A stretch of DNA of 64,000 nucleotides, from positions 19,398 to 83,397 of the forward strand of contig NZ_BARF01000027.1 of assembly GCF_000367365.1 (NCBI RefSeq). Direction: 5' to 3'. Every line of letters starts with the position of its first letter. Within the stretch, counting starts at the first letter, position 1. The translations under genes and the position numbers were made by a program. The stretch is from Streptomyces prunicolor NBRC 13075. GTDB taxonomy: Bacteria; Actinomycetota; Actinomycetes; Streptomycetales; Streptomycetaceae. This document shows positions 7,232 to 16,083 of the stretch, in pieces. The notes under the pieces are model-generated. The model was not told where the DNA came from. It ran no database searches and saw only the letters and a program-made list of their open reading frames with translations.

Positions 7232-7984
7232 TTGAGCTCCACGCAGGTCACCCCGGAAAACATCGATTCAATTCTCGCCGAGCACATCTCTGAGGTGTTC
7301 GACGATGAACGCTTCAGGCGAGACTCGCAGAAATTCAGGCGCGAAGGTTACATAAAGGTCCGCGAACTGGTTCCGGACGCCGTCTTCGAAGGGCTGCAAA
7401 AAGAAGTACGCGACATCATCGCGCAGCACGAGAAACGCATCGACGTCCATCTGCCGGAGACCAGCAACTCGCCCCGCTACATGAGCACCGTGAGCGCCTC
7501 CGCCATCATCAAGGACGGCAGCCTCATCCCGGCGGTCTACAACTCCTCGGCGCTCAGGGACGCGTTGTCCAGGCTCGCGGCCGAGGCCGTCATCGACTGT
7601 TCCTGGGACGGCGAGAAATACGCGATCCTGCACCAGCACAAGAAGGGCGACACCCACGGCTGGCACTGGGGCGACTTCAGCTACGCCATCGTGTGGATCA
7701 TCGAGGCCCCGGACCTGAAGTACGGCGGGGCCCTGCAGTGCATCCCGCACACGGACTGGGACAAGTCCGATCCGCGGGTGATGGACTACATCCTCGAAAA
7801 CCCCATCCGCACCTACGGAAACGTCACCAGGGACCTGTACTTCTTCCGCACGGACACGACCCTGCACCGGACGATTCCCTTGTCCGAGGACAAGACACGC
7901 ATCATCCTCAACACCACGTTCGCCGCTGAACGCGACCTGAAGAAGAACGTCACCCACGAGACGATGGGCGCCATGTTCGACTGA
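7232..7984 (+). CDS. Fe(II)/2-oxoglutarate amino-acid halogenase, BesD/HalD-like
   Basis: A 250-residue jelly-roll oxygenase-fold protein. The iron site reads H145-W146-G147 with the distal histidine H212; glycine replaces the Asp/Glu of hydroxylases, leaving a place for chloride. The spacing between the two histidines, 67 residues, equals that of BesD (H137, G139, H204 as I recall). At the same offset of +8, residues I remember as substrate contacts in BesD all have identical counterparts: R82, E128, H142, D148, N227 and T229. This argues for a free basic amino acid such as lysine as substrate. The C-terminal tryptophan of BesD has no clear equivalent near 247. TTG 7232 with GAAGGG nine bases upstream gives the family's usual length; an ATG at 7061 would add an unrelated 57-residue tail. 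The gene is followed by its own terminator. Confidence 0.85.
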   Translation: MSSTQVTPENIDSILAEHISEVFDDERFRRDSQKFRREGYIKVRELVPDAVFEGLQKEVRDIIAQHEKRIDVHLPETSNSPRYMSTVSASAIIKDGSLIPAVYNSSALRDALSRLAAEAVIDCSWDGEKYAILHQHKKGDTHGWHWGDFSYAIVWIIEAPDLKYGGALQCIPHTDWDKSDPRVMDYILENPIRTYGNVTRDLYFFRTDTTLHRTIPLSEDKTRIILNTTFAAERDLKKNVTHETMGAMFD

Positions 7985-8074
7985 CCGCCCCCGGTCGGCG
8001 CGACCGGCGCACTGCCGGCATCGACCCGCCCAGCCGTTGCCCCGACCGGTCCCTGAGCAGCCTTTACCGCGAAC

Positions 8075-8121
8075 CGACGAACTCACCGGCCCCTTGCGAA
8101 CGCGCGCCGGTGGGTTCGTCG
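8075..8121 (+). terminator. hairpin between halogenase and antiporter genes
   Basis: A 15-bp stem (8075-8089 with 8107-8121; CGACGAACTCACCGG, one G-U pair) with a 17-nt loop, 90 bp after the halogenase stop. It suggests that the antiporter has its own promoter or is reached only by read-through. Confidence 0.7.
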
Positions 8122-8171
8122 TATGGGCTCAACTCCCGCCGCCTGCTGGCCACTTGGGAAGGCACGAAACC

Positions 8172-9482
8172 ATGCACCCTTGGCACCACGGGCTCCTCCT
8201 GCTGCACCTGGCGACGGTCATGGCCGGCGCCGTAGTGGTCGTGGCCGCAGGTCGGTGGGCAGCCCGCCGGACCCGGCAGCCCGAGGTCATCGGAGAGATC
8301 GCCGCGGGAATGCTGACCGGTCCGCTCCTGCTGTGGGCCCTGGGGGCCGACCGGTTCCACACCGTCCTTCCCACGGAGATCCTGTCCTGGCTCAAGCACC
8401 TGGCCGAACTCGGACTTGTCCTGTTCCTCGTCGAGTTCGCCCACCGCCTGAAGGACCGGCATGCCCGCCCCTCCCTCAAGTCGGCGGCCTGGGTGACCCT
8501 GGGCTCCTTCGTGCCGGCCCTGGCCGCGGGCGCGCTGCTCGCCGCCTGGGTCACCCGCTTCGGAGCCCCTTCGGTACGCGGCTCGGCGCCCGCCCCCGCC
8601 TTCTTCCTGCTCGTCGCGGTGACCCTCGCCGTCACCGCCGTGCCGGTCCTGGCCCGTGTCATCACGGACCGCCATATGACGGACACGGCCCCGGGCAGGC
8701 TCGCGCTGAGTTCCGCCATCGCCATCGACTCGGCCGCGTGGCTGCTGCTCGCGCTGGCGGTCGGCTTACGCACCGGTCAACCCGGCTCCTTCCTCAAGTC
8801 GGTCGGCGTGCTGGCCCTGGGCGCCCTGACGGCCCTCCTCCTCAACCGCCTGCTGCGCACGCACCACGCGCAGCGGCTCTGCGACTTCGCGCCTCGCGCC
8901 GCCCAGCTCTGCACGGCAGCCCTCGCCATGGCCCTCGCCTTCACCACGGCACACTTCGGCATGACGCTGATCTTCGGAGCGGTCCTGGCCGGGTTCGCGC
9001 TGCCGGGCACCGTGTGCTGGAAACGAGTGACCCAATCCGTGGGCCGGATCGGCGCTCTCCTCCTGCCGATCTACTTCGTCGCCACCGGCCTCACCGCCCT
9101 GACCCGCGACCTCACCGGCTTCTCGGCCTCCTTGACGCTCCTCACCGTCGCGCTTGCCACCCTGGCGAAAATCGGCGGGGGCTGGCTCGGTGCGCGGCTC
9201 TCCGGCCACCGGGGCGCCGACGGCCTGCGCGTCGGAGTCCTGATGAACACCCGGGGCCTGACCGAACTGATCATTCTCCAGGTGGGTCTGAGCGCGGGCG
9301 TCCTCACTCCGCCGCTCTACCTCTCCCTGGTGATCATGGCGCTGGTCACCACGGCGTGCACGGCACCCGCGCTGACTCTCATCGACCGCTTCGACAACAG
9401 GGGCCGCACACCCGGCGCAGCGCCGGCCCCGCACGTCCCGGACCAGCACACAGCGGGCACGGCCAGGTCGGAAGAGATCTGA
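8172..9482 (+). CDS. cation/proton antiporter (CPA2/KefB-type Na+/H+ exchanger family)
   Basis: A 436-residue protein of about 12 transmembrane helices. The TRQPEVIGEIAAGMLTGPLL segment (about 35-54) and the long inter-helix stretch near MNTRGLTELIIL (about 357-368) are the usual marks of CPA2 exchangers, which swap Na+ or K+ for protons; no C-terminal regulatory TrkA-N domain is present. ATG 8172, with GGGAAGG at 8156-8162, is preferred over an in-frame codon at 8037. Leucine 199 is encoded by TTA (8766-8768), so expression may need bldA. The last two codons and stop fall inside a 21-bp tandem duplication. It lies between the halogenase and groEL2. It may be part of the cluster, for example in ion balance or antiport-driven export, or unrelated. 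Confidence 0.8.
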   Translation: MHPWHHGLLLLHLATVMAGAVVVVAAGRWAARRTRQPEVIGEIAAGMLTGPLLLWALGADRFHTVLPTEILSWLKHLAELGLVLFLVEFAHRLKDRHARPSLKSAAWVTLGSFVPALAAGALLAAWVTRFGAPSVRGSAPAPAFFLLVAVTLAVTAVPVLARVITDRHMTDTAPGRLALSSAIAIDSAAWLLLALAVGLRTGQPGSFLKSVGVLALGALTALLLNRLLRTHHAQRLCDFAPRAAQLCTAALAMALAFTTAHFGMTLIFGAVLAGFALPGTVCWKRVTQSVGRIGALLLPIYFVATGLTALTRDLTGFSASLTLLTVALATLAKIGGGWLGARLSGHRGADGLRVGVLMNTRGLTELIILQVGLSAGVLTPPLYLSLVIMALVTTACTAPALTLIDRFDNRGRTPGAAPAPHVPDQHTAGTARSEEI

Positions 9483-9512
9483 CCTGGTTCTGAAGAGATC
9501 TGACCTGGTTCT
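9471..9512 (+). repeat. 21-bp tandem duplication over the antiporter stop codon
   Basis: Two exact copies (9471-9491 and 9492-9512) starting GAAGAGATCTGACC. The antiporter stop TGA (9480-9482) lies in the first copy. Confidence 0.95.
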
Positions 9513-9601
9513 TCTGAGTGTGGACACCTTGGACACCGCATGTCCCGTCCGAGGAGGGACAGGGTGCCAGAACTCGGGAGCCGCTTGCACTCGACCATGC
9601 C

Positions 9602-9646
9602 GAGTGCTAATCATTGGCGTTAGCACTCTGAAGGTGAGAGTGATAA
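9602..9646 (+). promoter_or_regulatory. CIRCE (HrcA) operator of groEL2, with a third half-site
   Basis: The CIRCE consensus is TTAGCACTC-N9-GAGTGCTAA, bound by the repressor HrcA. Here TTAGCACTC (9620-9628), a 9-nt spacer and GAGTGATAA (9638-9646) fit with one mismatch. A further perfect GAGTGCTAA lies upstream at 9602-9610, also nine bases from TTAGCACTC, so the central half-site can pair with either neighbour. The operator is 127 bp before the groEL start. Confidence 0.9.
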
Positions 9647-11401
<1,755 letters not shown>

Positions 11402-11428
11402 TCGACCTCTGGTTGATCAACGGTCTTA

Positions 11429-11472
11429 CCGAGGGCGGTACTTCCTGCTTCTGCAGGAGGTGCCGCCCTCGG
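11429..11472 (+). terminator. groEL2 terminator
   Basis: A 20-bp stem with two G-U pairs, 11429-11448 with 11453-11472, and a TTCT tetraloop, 28 bp after the groEL stop. Confidence 0.9.
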
Positions 11473-11642
11473 GCATGTCCGGGGTCACGGGTGTTCGGGA
11501 TCACAGGCCGAGGTGCCGGACGGTCGGAATGAGGGGCTTGGCCAGGTGGTTGTTGTTGACGCATGATCGATGCATACGCACATACCAACTGGTACCTGGT
11601 GCCCAGTGCCTCATACCCGGTAATCCCGAGGAGCCCCCACAC

Positions 11643-12773
11643 GTGTCTACGACCGCCCCCGCCTCCCGAGCGGCCGAAATCCTCGGCCGTCCGATCACCC
11701 TCAACGGCCTGACCGTCCCGAACCGGATCGCGATGGCGCCGATGACCCGGCAGTTCTCGCCGGGCGGCATCCCCGGTGAAGATGTGGTCGGGTACTACTC
11801 CCGCCGTGCCGCCGCGGGTGTGGGCCTCATCGTCACCGAGGGGACCTACGTCGGCCACGAGTCCGCCGGTCAGAGCGACGACATCCCGCGCTTCCACGGT
11901 GAGGAGCAGCTCGCCGGCTGGGCGAAGGTGGCCGAGGGCGTGCACGCGGCGGGCGGCACGATCGTGCCGCAGCTGTGGCACATCGGCATGGTCCGCGAGC
12001 AGGGCCAGCCGCCGTATGCGGACGCGCCCGCCGTCGGCCCGTCCGGGCTGAGGATCGGCAGCGACGAGGTCACCGGTACGGCCATGACGCAGCGGGACCT
12101 GGACGACGTCATCGGCGCGTTCGCCGAGGCGGCGGCCGCGGCGGAGCGGATCGGTTTCGACGGGGTCGAGCTGCACGGGGCCCACGGCTACCTCCTCGAC
12201 CAGTTCCTGTGGTCGGGCACCAACCGTCGTACGGATGCCTACGGCGGTGACGCGGTCGCCCGTACGAAGTTCGCGGCGGAGATCGTGGCGGCGGTTCGGG
12301 AGACGGTGTCGCCGGAGTTCCCGATCATCTTCCGTTACTCGCAGTGGAAGCAGGACGTCTACAAGGCCCGGCTGGCGGAGACGCCGGAGGAGCTGGAGGC
12401 GATCCTGACCCCGCTCGCGGCGGTGGGAGTTGACGTCTTCCACGCTTCCACCCGTCGTTACTGGCTCCCCGAGTTCGAGGAGGCCGGCTCCGATCTCAAC
12501 CTCGCGGGCTGGACGAAGAAGCTCACCGGCAAGCAGACCATCACGGTCGGTTCGGTCGGCCTCGACGGGGACTTCCTCAAGGGGTTCCGGGGTGAGGGTG
12601 CTCCGCTCAAGGGCATCGACGATCTCCTCGACAGCCTGGAGCGGGACGAGTTCGACATGGTGGCGGTGGGGCGGGCGCTGCTTCAGGATCCGGAGTGGGC
12701 TGCGAAGGTCCTCGCGGGGCGGGTGGAGGAGCTGGCGCCGTATGACGCGGCGGCGCTGAAGTCGCTGAGCTGA
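11643..12773 (+). CDS. NADH:flavin oxidoreductase, old yellow enzyme family
   Basis: A 376-residue TIM-barrel FMN enzyme that reduces activated C=C bonds with NAD(P)H. Marks of the family are NRIAMAPMTR near the N-terminus (about 27-36), the substrate/FMN segment GVELHGAHGYLLDQFLW (about 177-193) and the flavin phosphate segment near VGRALLQDPEW (about 343-353). GTG 11643 with GAGGAG at 11628-11633 is a well-placed start and gives a normal length. The upstream bases contain interleaved GGTA/TACC and CTGGT motifs (11583-11610) that could bind a repressor. It stands alone between groEL2 and convergent small membrane-protein genes. Physiological substrate not predictable. Confidence 0.92.
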   Translation: MSTTAPASRAAEILGRPITLNGLTVPNRIAMAPMTRQFSPGGIPGEDVVGYYSRRAAAGVGLIVTEGTYVGHESAGQSDDIPRFHGEEQLAGWAKVAEGVHAAGGTIVPQLWHIGMVREQGQPPYADAPAVGPSGLRIGSDEVTGTAMTQRDLDDVIGAFAEAAAAAERIGFDGVELHGAHGYLLDQFLWSGTNRRTDAYGGDAVARTKFAAEIVAAVRETVSPEFPIIFRYSQWKQDVYKARLAETPEELEAILTPLAAVGVDVFHASTRRYWLPEFEEAGSDLNLAGWTKKLTGKQTITVGSVGLDGDFLKGFRGEGAPLKGIDDLLDSLERDEFDMVAVGRALLQDPEWAAKVLAGRVEELAPYDAAALKSLS

Positions 12774-12792
12774 CGCCCGAGTTGACGATGGG

Positions 12793-12828
12793 GAACGGCC
12801 GGGGTGGTCTAATCGACCCTGGCCGTTC
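12793..12828. terminator. bidirectional terminator between convergent genes
   Basis: GAACGGCCGGGGT (12793-12805) pairs with 12816-12828 with one G-U pair; the loop contains the stop codon of the minus-strand gene that ends at 12809. Confidence 0.8.
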
Positions 12829-13084
12829 TTGTCGTTCCGCCGTCGTGGCCCGGACCGACGTGCCGCTCTCGCACCCGGCGCCTCAGGCGCACCACGCCGT
12901 AGAGCGTGGAGTGCGCCGCAGCCACCAGGACACAGAGGGCGAGCGTGGTCAGGCCCCAGTCGCCCAGGGCCGCCAGAAAGCCGCCCGACCACACGGCATG
13001 CAGCAGCGCGTCCGCCAGGTCGAAGACCGAGAACCCGAGGGTGACCAGGAGCGAGACCCGCAACTGCCTGATCAGCCCCGTCAT
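12809..13084 (-). CDS. small two-helix membrane protein, unknown function
   Basis: A 91-residue protein with two hydrophobic spans (about 10-30 and 36-58) joined by a short loop with an acidic residue, and a very basic, arginine-rich C-terminal tail (about 63-91), which the positive-inside rule would place in the cytoplasm. It overlaps the stop of the upstream gene by ATGA at 13081-13084, so the two are translationally coupled. Not recognised; the pattern occurs in many small actinobacterial membrane proteins. Coding is supported by the coupling and the convergent terminator. Confidence 0.55.
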   Translation of the reverse strand: MTGLIRQLRVSLLVTLGFSVFDLADALLHAVWSGGFLAALGDWGLTTLALCVLVAAAHSTLYGVVRLRRRVRERHVGPGHDGGTTRTARVD

Positions 13085-13227
13085 GCCGCGATCCGTCCGA
13101 AGAACCCGAGGGCGGGCGCGTAGGGCGCCACCAGCAGGAGCGCGGGCCGTACGGCCTGCCCTTCCTGGTCCCCGCCGCAGGCGCAGGCCAGGGCGCGGAC
13201 CCCGTAGACCCGGTCCGAAATGTTCAT
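13081..13227 (-). CDS. 48-residue protein of unknown function
   Basis: A short gene starting at ATG 13227 with GAGGTGAG about six bases upstream, a good ribosome site. It has a CxC pair (residues 15-17, ACACGGD) and a hydrophobic C-terminal half. It ends in ATGA overlap with the downstream membrane-protein gene, which supports it being real. Not recognised; possible partner of the following small membrane protein. Confidence 0.5.
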   Translation of the reverse strand: MNISDRVYGVRALACACGGDQEGQAVRPALLLVAPYAPALGFFGRIAA

Positions 13228-13324
13228 GCTCACCTCGCCGCGAGCATAAGCGGGGTTCCTGAGGGCTGAGGCGGTAGGGCCACCTGCCGAGCTCCGGCCC
13301 TGTCCGCCGGCCCCCAACTCGGGC

Positions 13325-13330
13325 TAGCGT
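13325..13330 (+). promoter_or_regulatory. -10 box TAGCGT for a leaderless mRNA
   Basis: TAGCGT ends 8 nt before ATG 13339 of the phosphoesterase gene, and no purine-rich ribosome site fits in between, so the transcript should begin at or next to the start codon. Confidence 0.6.
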
Positions 13331-13338
13331 TCGCGCAC

Positions 13339-14205
13339 ATGAGGATCCTGCACCTGTCCGACACCCACCTTGAACGCGACGACGCCCCCAACCGCCACGG
13401 CATCAACGCGACCGACTCGCTGCGGCTGATGCTCGCCGAGCTGCGGCATCAGCGGGGGGTGGACGCGATCGTCGTCACCGGGGACCTCGCCAACGACGGG
13501 GCGGTGGAGGCGTATGCGGCCGTGAAGGAGTTGGTGGGCGGGTTCGCGCGGTCGATGGGTGGGGTGCCGGTTTTCTACACGACCGGGAACCATGACGAGC
13601 GGGAGGCGTTCGGGAAGGTGCTCGGGAGTGGGCACGTGGCCGCGGACGCCGTGTTTCCGGTGGAGTTCGGGTGTGCTGCCGTCAGTACGGTCGGCGGGTA
13701 TCGGTTCATCACGCTCGACTCGCTCGTGCCGGGGGAGGTGTACGGGGTGCTGAGTCGGGCCCAACTGGACTGGCTGGAGGAGGAGTTGAGGACTCCGGCC
13801 GAGCACGGGACCGTTCTCGCCTTCCACCATCCGCCGATCAACCTCGGTACGCCGATGCAGCGGGCCTTTGGGCTCAAGAACCCCGGGGAGTTGGCGGACG
13901 CGATCCGGGGGAGTGACGTACGGGTGGTCCTGACCGGGCACTTCCACCTCCAGCTCTTCGGCTTCCTGGAGGCGACGCCGGTGTGGGTCACGCCCGGTGT
14001 CGTCAACCGGATGGACCTGACGACGGCCTACGGCGCGGAGCGGGCGGTGCGTGGGGCTTCGGCGTCGCTGGTGGAGCTGGGCGGGGAGACCGGACCGATG
14101 TTCCACACCTTCCACGCGCGGGATCCTCGGGCGCACGAGACGGTGTACCAGTTGGACGCGGAGCAGGTCCGGTCGATCGTCGAACGGCACACGCCCGAGG
14201 GGTAG
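13339..14205 (+). CDS. metallophosphoesterase, CpdA/cyclic-nucleotide phosphodiesterase-like
   Basis: A 288-residue calcineurin-type hydrolase. The two-metal site is complete: D8-x-H10 in LSDTH, GDLAND (about 55-60), GNHDE (about 81-85), the histidine of AFHHPP (about 160-165) and GHFH (about 199-202). This set is typical of class III 3',5'-cyclic nucleotide phosphodiesterases, which cut cAMP and related phosphodiesters in the cytoplasm. The mRNA is probably leaderless. The last codons and stop lie in a 20-bp tandem duplication. The true substrate could be another phosphodiester or phosphomonoester. Confidence 0.85.
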   Translation: MRILHLSDTHLERDDAPNRHGINATDSLRLMLAELRHQRGVDAIVVTGDLANDGAVEAYAAVKELVGGFARSMGGVPVFYTTGNHDEREAFGKVLGSGHVAADAVFPVEFGCAAVSTVGGYRFITLDSLVPGEVYGVLSRAQLDWLEEELRTPAEHGTVLAFHHPPINLGTPMQRAFGLKNPGELADAIRGSDVRVVLTGHFHLQLFGFLEATPVWVTPGVVNRMDLTTAYGAERAVRGASASLVELGGETGPMFHTFHARDPRAHETVYQLDAEQVRSIVERHTPEG

Positions 14206-14233
14206 CCGGGGTCCCCGAGGGGTAGCCGGGGTC
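14194..14233 (+). repeat. 20-bp tandem duplication over a stop codon
   Basis: Two exact copies (14194-14213, 14214-14233), starting CCCGAGGGGTAG. The TAG of the phosphoesterase (14203-14205) is in copy one; copy two ends at the stop of the convergent minus-strand gene. Confidence 0.95.
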
Positions 14234-14798
14234 AGAGGTTTCCCAGCGGCTCGATATCCACGTGCACCGGTGTGCCCCAGACCCGCAGCACCTCGTAGTC
14301 GGTGAACTCGTGCACGAGCCGGTACGCCATCGCGGGCCGCGAACCGCGGCGCGCGGCGTTGATGTACAGCTCGGCCTCGTGGCGGTCGCGGCGCGGGGTG
14401 CCGCAGAGCTGCCAGGCCTGGCCGTTCCACAGTTCGGGGAGCCAGCGCTGCTGGGCCTGCGGGCGGTCCTCGCGGACGCCGTAGCGGGAAGGGGTGGTGT
14501 CGGTGGGCCGGGTCGGGGCGGGGCCGTTGAACTCGGAGCGGCGGGCCGAGCGGCGGCGGGTCTCGCAGAGCAGGCAGAGGTCGGGGGCGTCGGCGTCGAC
14601 CGGGCCGTTGGGATGCTCCGGGCAGCGGGTGGTGGGCGCGGCGCCGCTGACGCTGTCGTCCAGGAGGTCCAGGGCGCGCTTGAGGTCCGCCTTGACCTCG
14701 TGGAGCTTGCCGTCGGGGGTGTCGGACGCGAGGGCCTCGCCGTGCTCGCCGAGGAGGCGGAGGGCGCGGCCTAGGGCGGTCTGCTGGGCGTGGTTCAT
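14232..14798 (-). CDS. hypothetical protein with a possible zinc-ribbon
   Basis: A 188-residue soluble protein. Residues 1-50 are predicted helical, beginning like an alpha-helical bundle. A spaced cysteine set, C-P-E-H-P (about 58-62) and CLLC (about 75-78), resembles a zinc ribbon. The C-terminal half (from about 110) has aromatic and charged beta-like segments, PELWNGQAWQLCG and a YRLVHEFTDYEVLRVWG stretch. Not recognised. It converges on the phosphoesterase gene and is followed upstream by an unrelated membrane-protein gene. Codon use matches the surroundings, so it is probably expressed. Confidence 0.6.
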   Translation of the reverse strand: MNHAQQTALGRALRLLGEHGEALASDTPDGKLHEVKADLKRALDLLDDSVSGAAPTTRCPEHPNGPVDADAPDLCLLCETRRRSARRSEFNGPAPTRPTDTTPSRYGVREDRPQAQQRWLPELWNGQAWQLCGTPRRDRHEAELYINAARRGSRPAMAYRLVHEFTDYEVLRVWGTPVHVDIEPLGNL

Positions 14799-14871
14799 GG
14801 TCCTGTCGACGATAGTCGGCTTTGCCGCGGGCCGGTTCTCCTGGATGGGGACGGCGGCGCCCGTTCTCCGC

Positions 14872-15543
14872 TCAGGTGGCCGGGTGTGCCGCCCCTGCCC
14901 GGAGCCGGTGGGCGAGGTGGCCGAGCAGTACGGCGTTGGCCAGCCCGCACAGGGCCATAGTGGCGGCGACGAAGGCCAACGGGCTCGACGTCGGCAGGAG
15001 GAAGGCGAGGAAGCCGGCCGGTGCCGTGGCCATCAGCGGCCAGAGTCCGGCGAATGTCGGGTCCGCCAGGATGTAGTCGGCGCAGAGGAAGAAGACCAGC
15101 GAGGCCGCGACCATGGCGAGGTATGCCCGCGCGGGCCAGTTGTCCACGGCGGGGGCGAGCAGGGTGCGCAGCCGAGCAAGGGTGCGGGTGCGGGTGGGAG
15201 GTGCCGAGGCTGTTCGCTCCTGCGCGGTGATTGTCGTCGTCGTGGATCTCTTCGCGAGGGCGCCGAGTACGGCGGCGTTCACGAGGGCGCAGAGCAGTAG
15301 CCATACCGTCCACGAGCCGAACGCCAGCGCTTGTAGTGGCCCCTCGGTGCCGGGGCCGAAGGGCAGGATCACGCTCAGGAGGGAGAGCGGCGCCGTGAGG
15401 ATCAACGGGCCTGCGGCGACGGGGCTTTCCGGGGCGACGAACATCGCCGCGACCGACCCGGCTACGGCGATCAGGTAGGCCCGGGCCGGCCAGTTGTCCG
15501 TGGCGAGGGCGAGGAGACGGCGCGGGCGGGAGGTCTGCGGCAT
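14872..15543 (-). CDS. membrane protein made of two related halves (SCO4225-like)
   Basis: A 223-residue protein with about six hydrophobic helices. It is an internal duplication: DNWPARAYLIAVAGSVA (about 16-32) and DNWPARAYLAMVAASLV (about 134-150) begin the two halves, and LCALVNAAVLG and LCGLANAVLLG end them. The halves are joined by a polar Thr/Arg-rich linker (about 98-130). I recall a Streptomyces family named after SCO4225 with this pattern, but no function. It is flanked by unrelated genes. Function unknown; small duplicated membrane proteins often scaffold or transport. Confidence 0.6.
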   Translation of the reverse strand: MPQTSRPRRLLALATDNWPARAYLIAVAGSVAAMFVAPESPVAAGPLILTAPLSLLSVILPFGPGTEGPLQALAFGSWTVWLLLCALVNAAVLGALAKRSTTTTITAQERTASAPPTRTRTLARLRTLLAPAVDNWPARAYLAMVAASLVFFLCADYILADPTFAGLWPLMATAPAGFLAFLLPTSSPLAFVAATMALCGLANAVLLGHLAHRLRAGAAHPAT

Positions 15544-15668
15544 CGAGGTGTCGTCCTTCGCGTCGGTCGGTCCTGGGTGGTGAGGACAACGGTGGACCGG
15601 GGGGCGCGTTCGGACATGAGTACCGGTACTCAGTGGGAGGGGCGGAAGGACTTACCTCCCGCCGTCCC

Positions 15669-15836
15669 TCAAGCCGCCGGGTGGGCGGTGAACGTGACTT
15701 CTTCGTGGTCGTCGTCGAGCGCGATGTTCAGTGAGGCGTTCAAGGCCAGGGTCAGGCGGCGCAGCAAAGAGAGGATCGGTATGGTGTCGGCGCCCTCGAC
15801 ACGGGAGATCTTCGCCTGCGTCAGCCCCGGTTCCAC
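15669..15836 (-). pseudogene. remnant of an XRE/HigA-type antitoxin
   Basis: Reading the minus strand back from TGA 15671-15669 gives a 55-codon stretch with GLTQAKISRVEGADT followed by LLRRLTLALNASLNIALD. That is the second half of a HigA/XRE antitoxin helix-turn-helix; in intact proteins about ten residues separate GLTQ from the (A/P)KISRVEG recognition helix, and the upstream helices are missing. The frame stays open towards the DUF397 gene but without further homology. It looks like a deleted copy beside the live XRE/DUF397 pair. A short expressed protein from GTG 15836 cannot be excluded. Confidence 0.55.
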
Positions 15837-15876
15837 CCGGCGGTCGTACGGCGGTACGCAGCTGGTGACATTGGTG

Positions 15877-16083
15877 TCAGGCGTGCTTGAGGTCTTCGAC
15901 GAACGTGGACCATGCGGAGGCCGGGAAGACGAGTTTCGGGCCGAGGGGGTTCTTGGAGTCCCGGACGGGGACGAGGGCGGGATGGCCGTTGGCGACCTCC
16001 AGGCACTCGTTGCCGCCCCCGCCGCTGTAGCTGGACTTGTGCCACGTGGCCGTGCTCAGGTCGTAGTCAGGGAAGTTGCTCAT
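15877..16083 (-). CDS. DUF397 protein
   Basis: A 68-residue protein with the family hallmarks ATWHKSSYSGGGGNECLEVA (12-31), VPVRDSKNP (38-46) and the C-terminal AWSTFVEDLK. DUF397 genes follow XRE-type regulators throughout Streptomyces and often control differentiation or antibiotic production (for example the bldB relatives and abaA-type loci). It overlaps the end of the upstream XRE gene by 17 bp, so the pair is co-translated. It is probably a small partner or antagonist of that regulator, acting like an antitoxin or anti-regulator; this is inference from known pairs. Confidence 0.9.
   Translation of the reverse strand: MSNFPDYDLSTATWHKSSYSGGGGNECLEVANGHPALVPVRDSKNPLGPKLVFPASAWSTFVEDLKHA

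Larger units (their letters stand above)
1717..9482. other. candidate biosynthetic island for a halogenated amino-acid product
   Basis: Six genes form a functional set: ATP-grasp ligase, EamA exporter, cobalamin-type radical SAM enzyme and solo B3/4 protein on the minus strand as one operon (gaps of 13, 0 and 36 bp), then a BesD-like Fe/2-oxoglutarate halogenase and a cation/proton antiporter on the plus strand. The two sets diverge from a 459-bp control region. Enzymes that activate, halogenate and ligate amino acids, with an exporter and a tRNA-editing-like protein, are what an antimetabolite amino-acid pathway needs. TTA codons occur in the radical SAM gene (two) and the antiporter (one), a hallmark of bldA-controlled accessory genes in Streptomyces. 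The limits are inferred from the core genes csp and groEL2 on either side. The antiporter may be a passenger. Confidence 0.65.
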
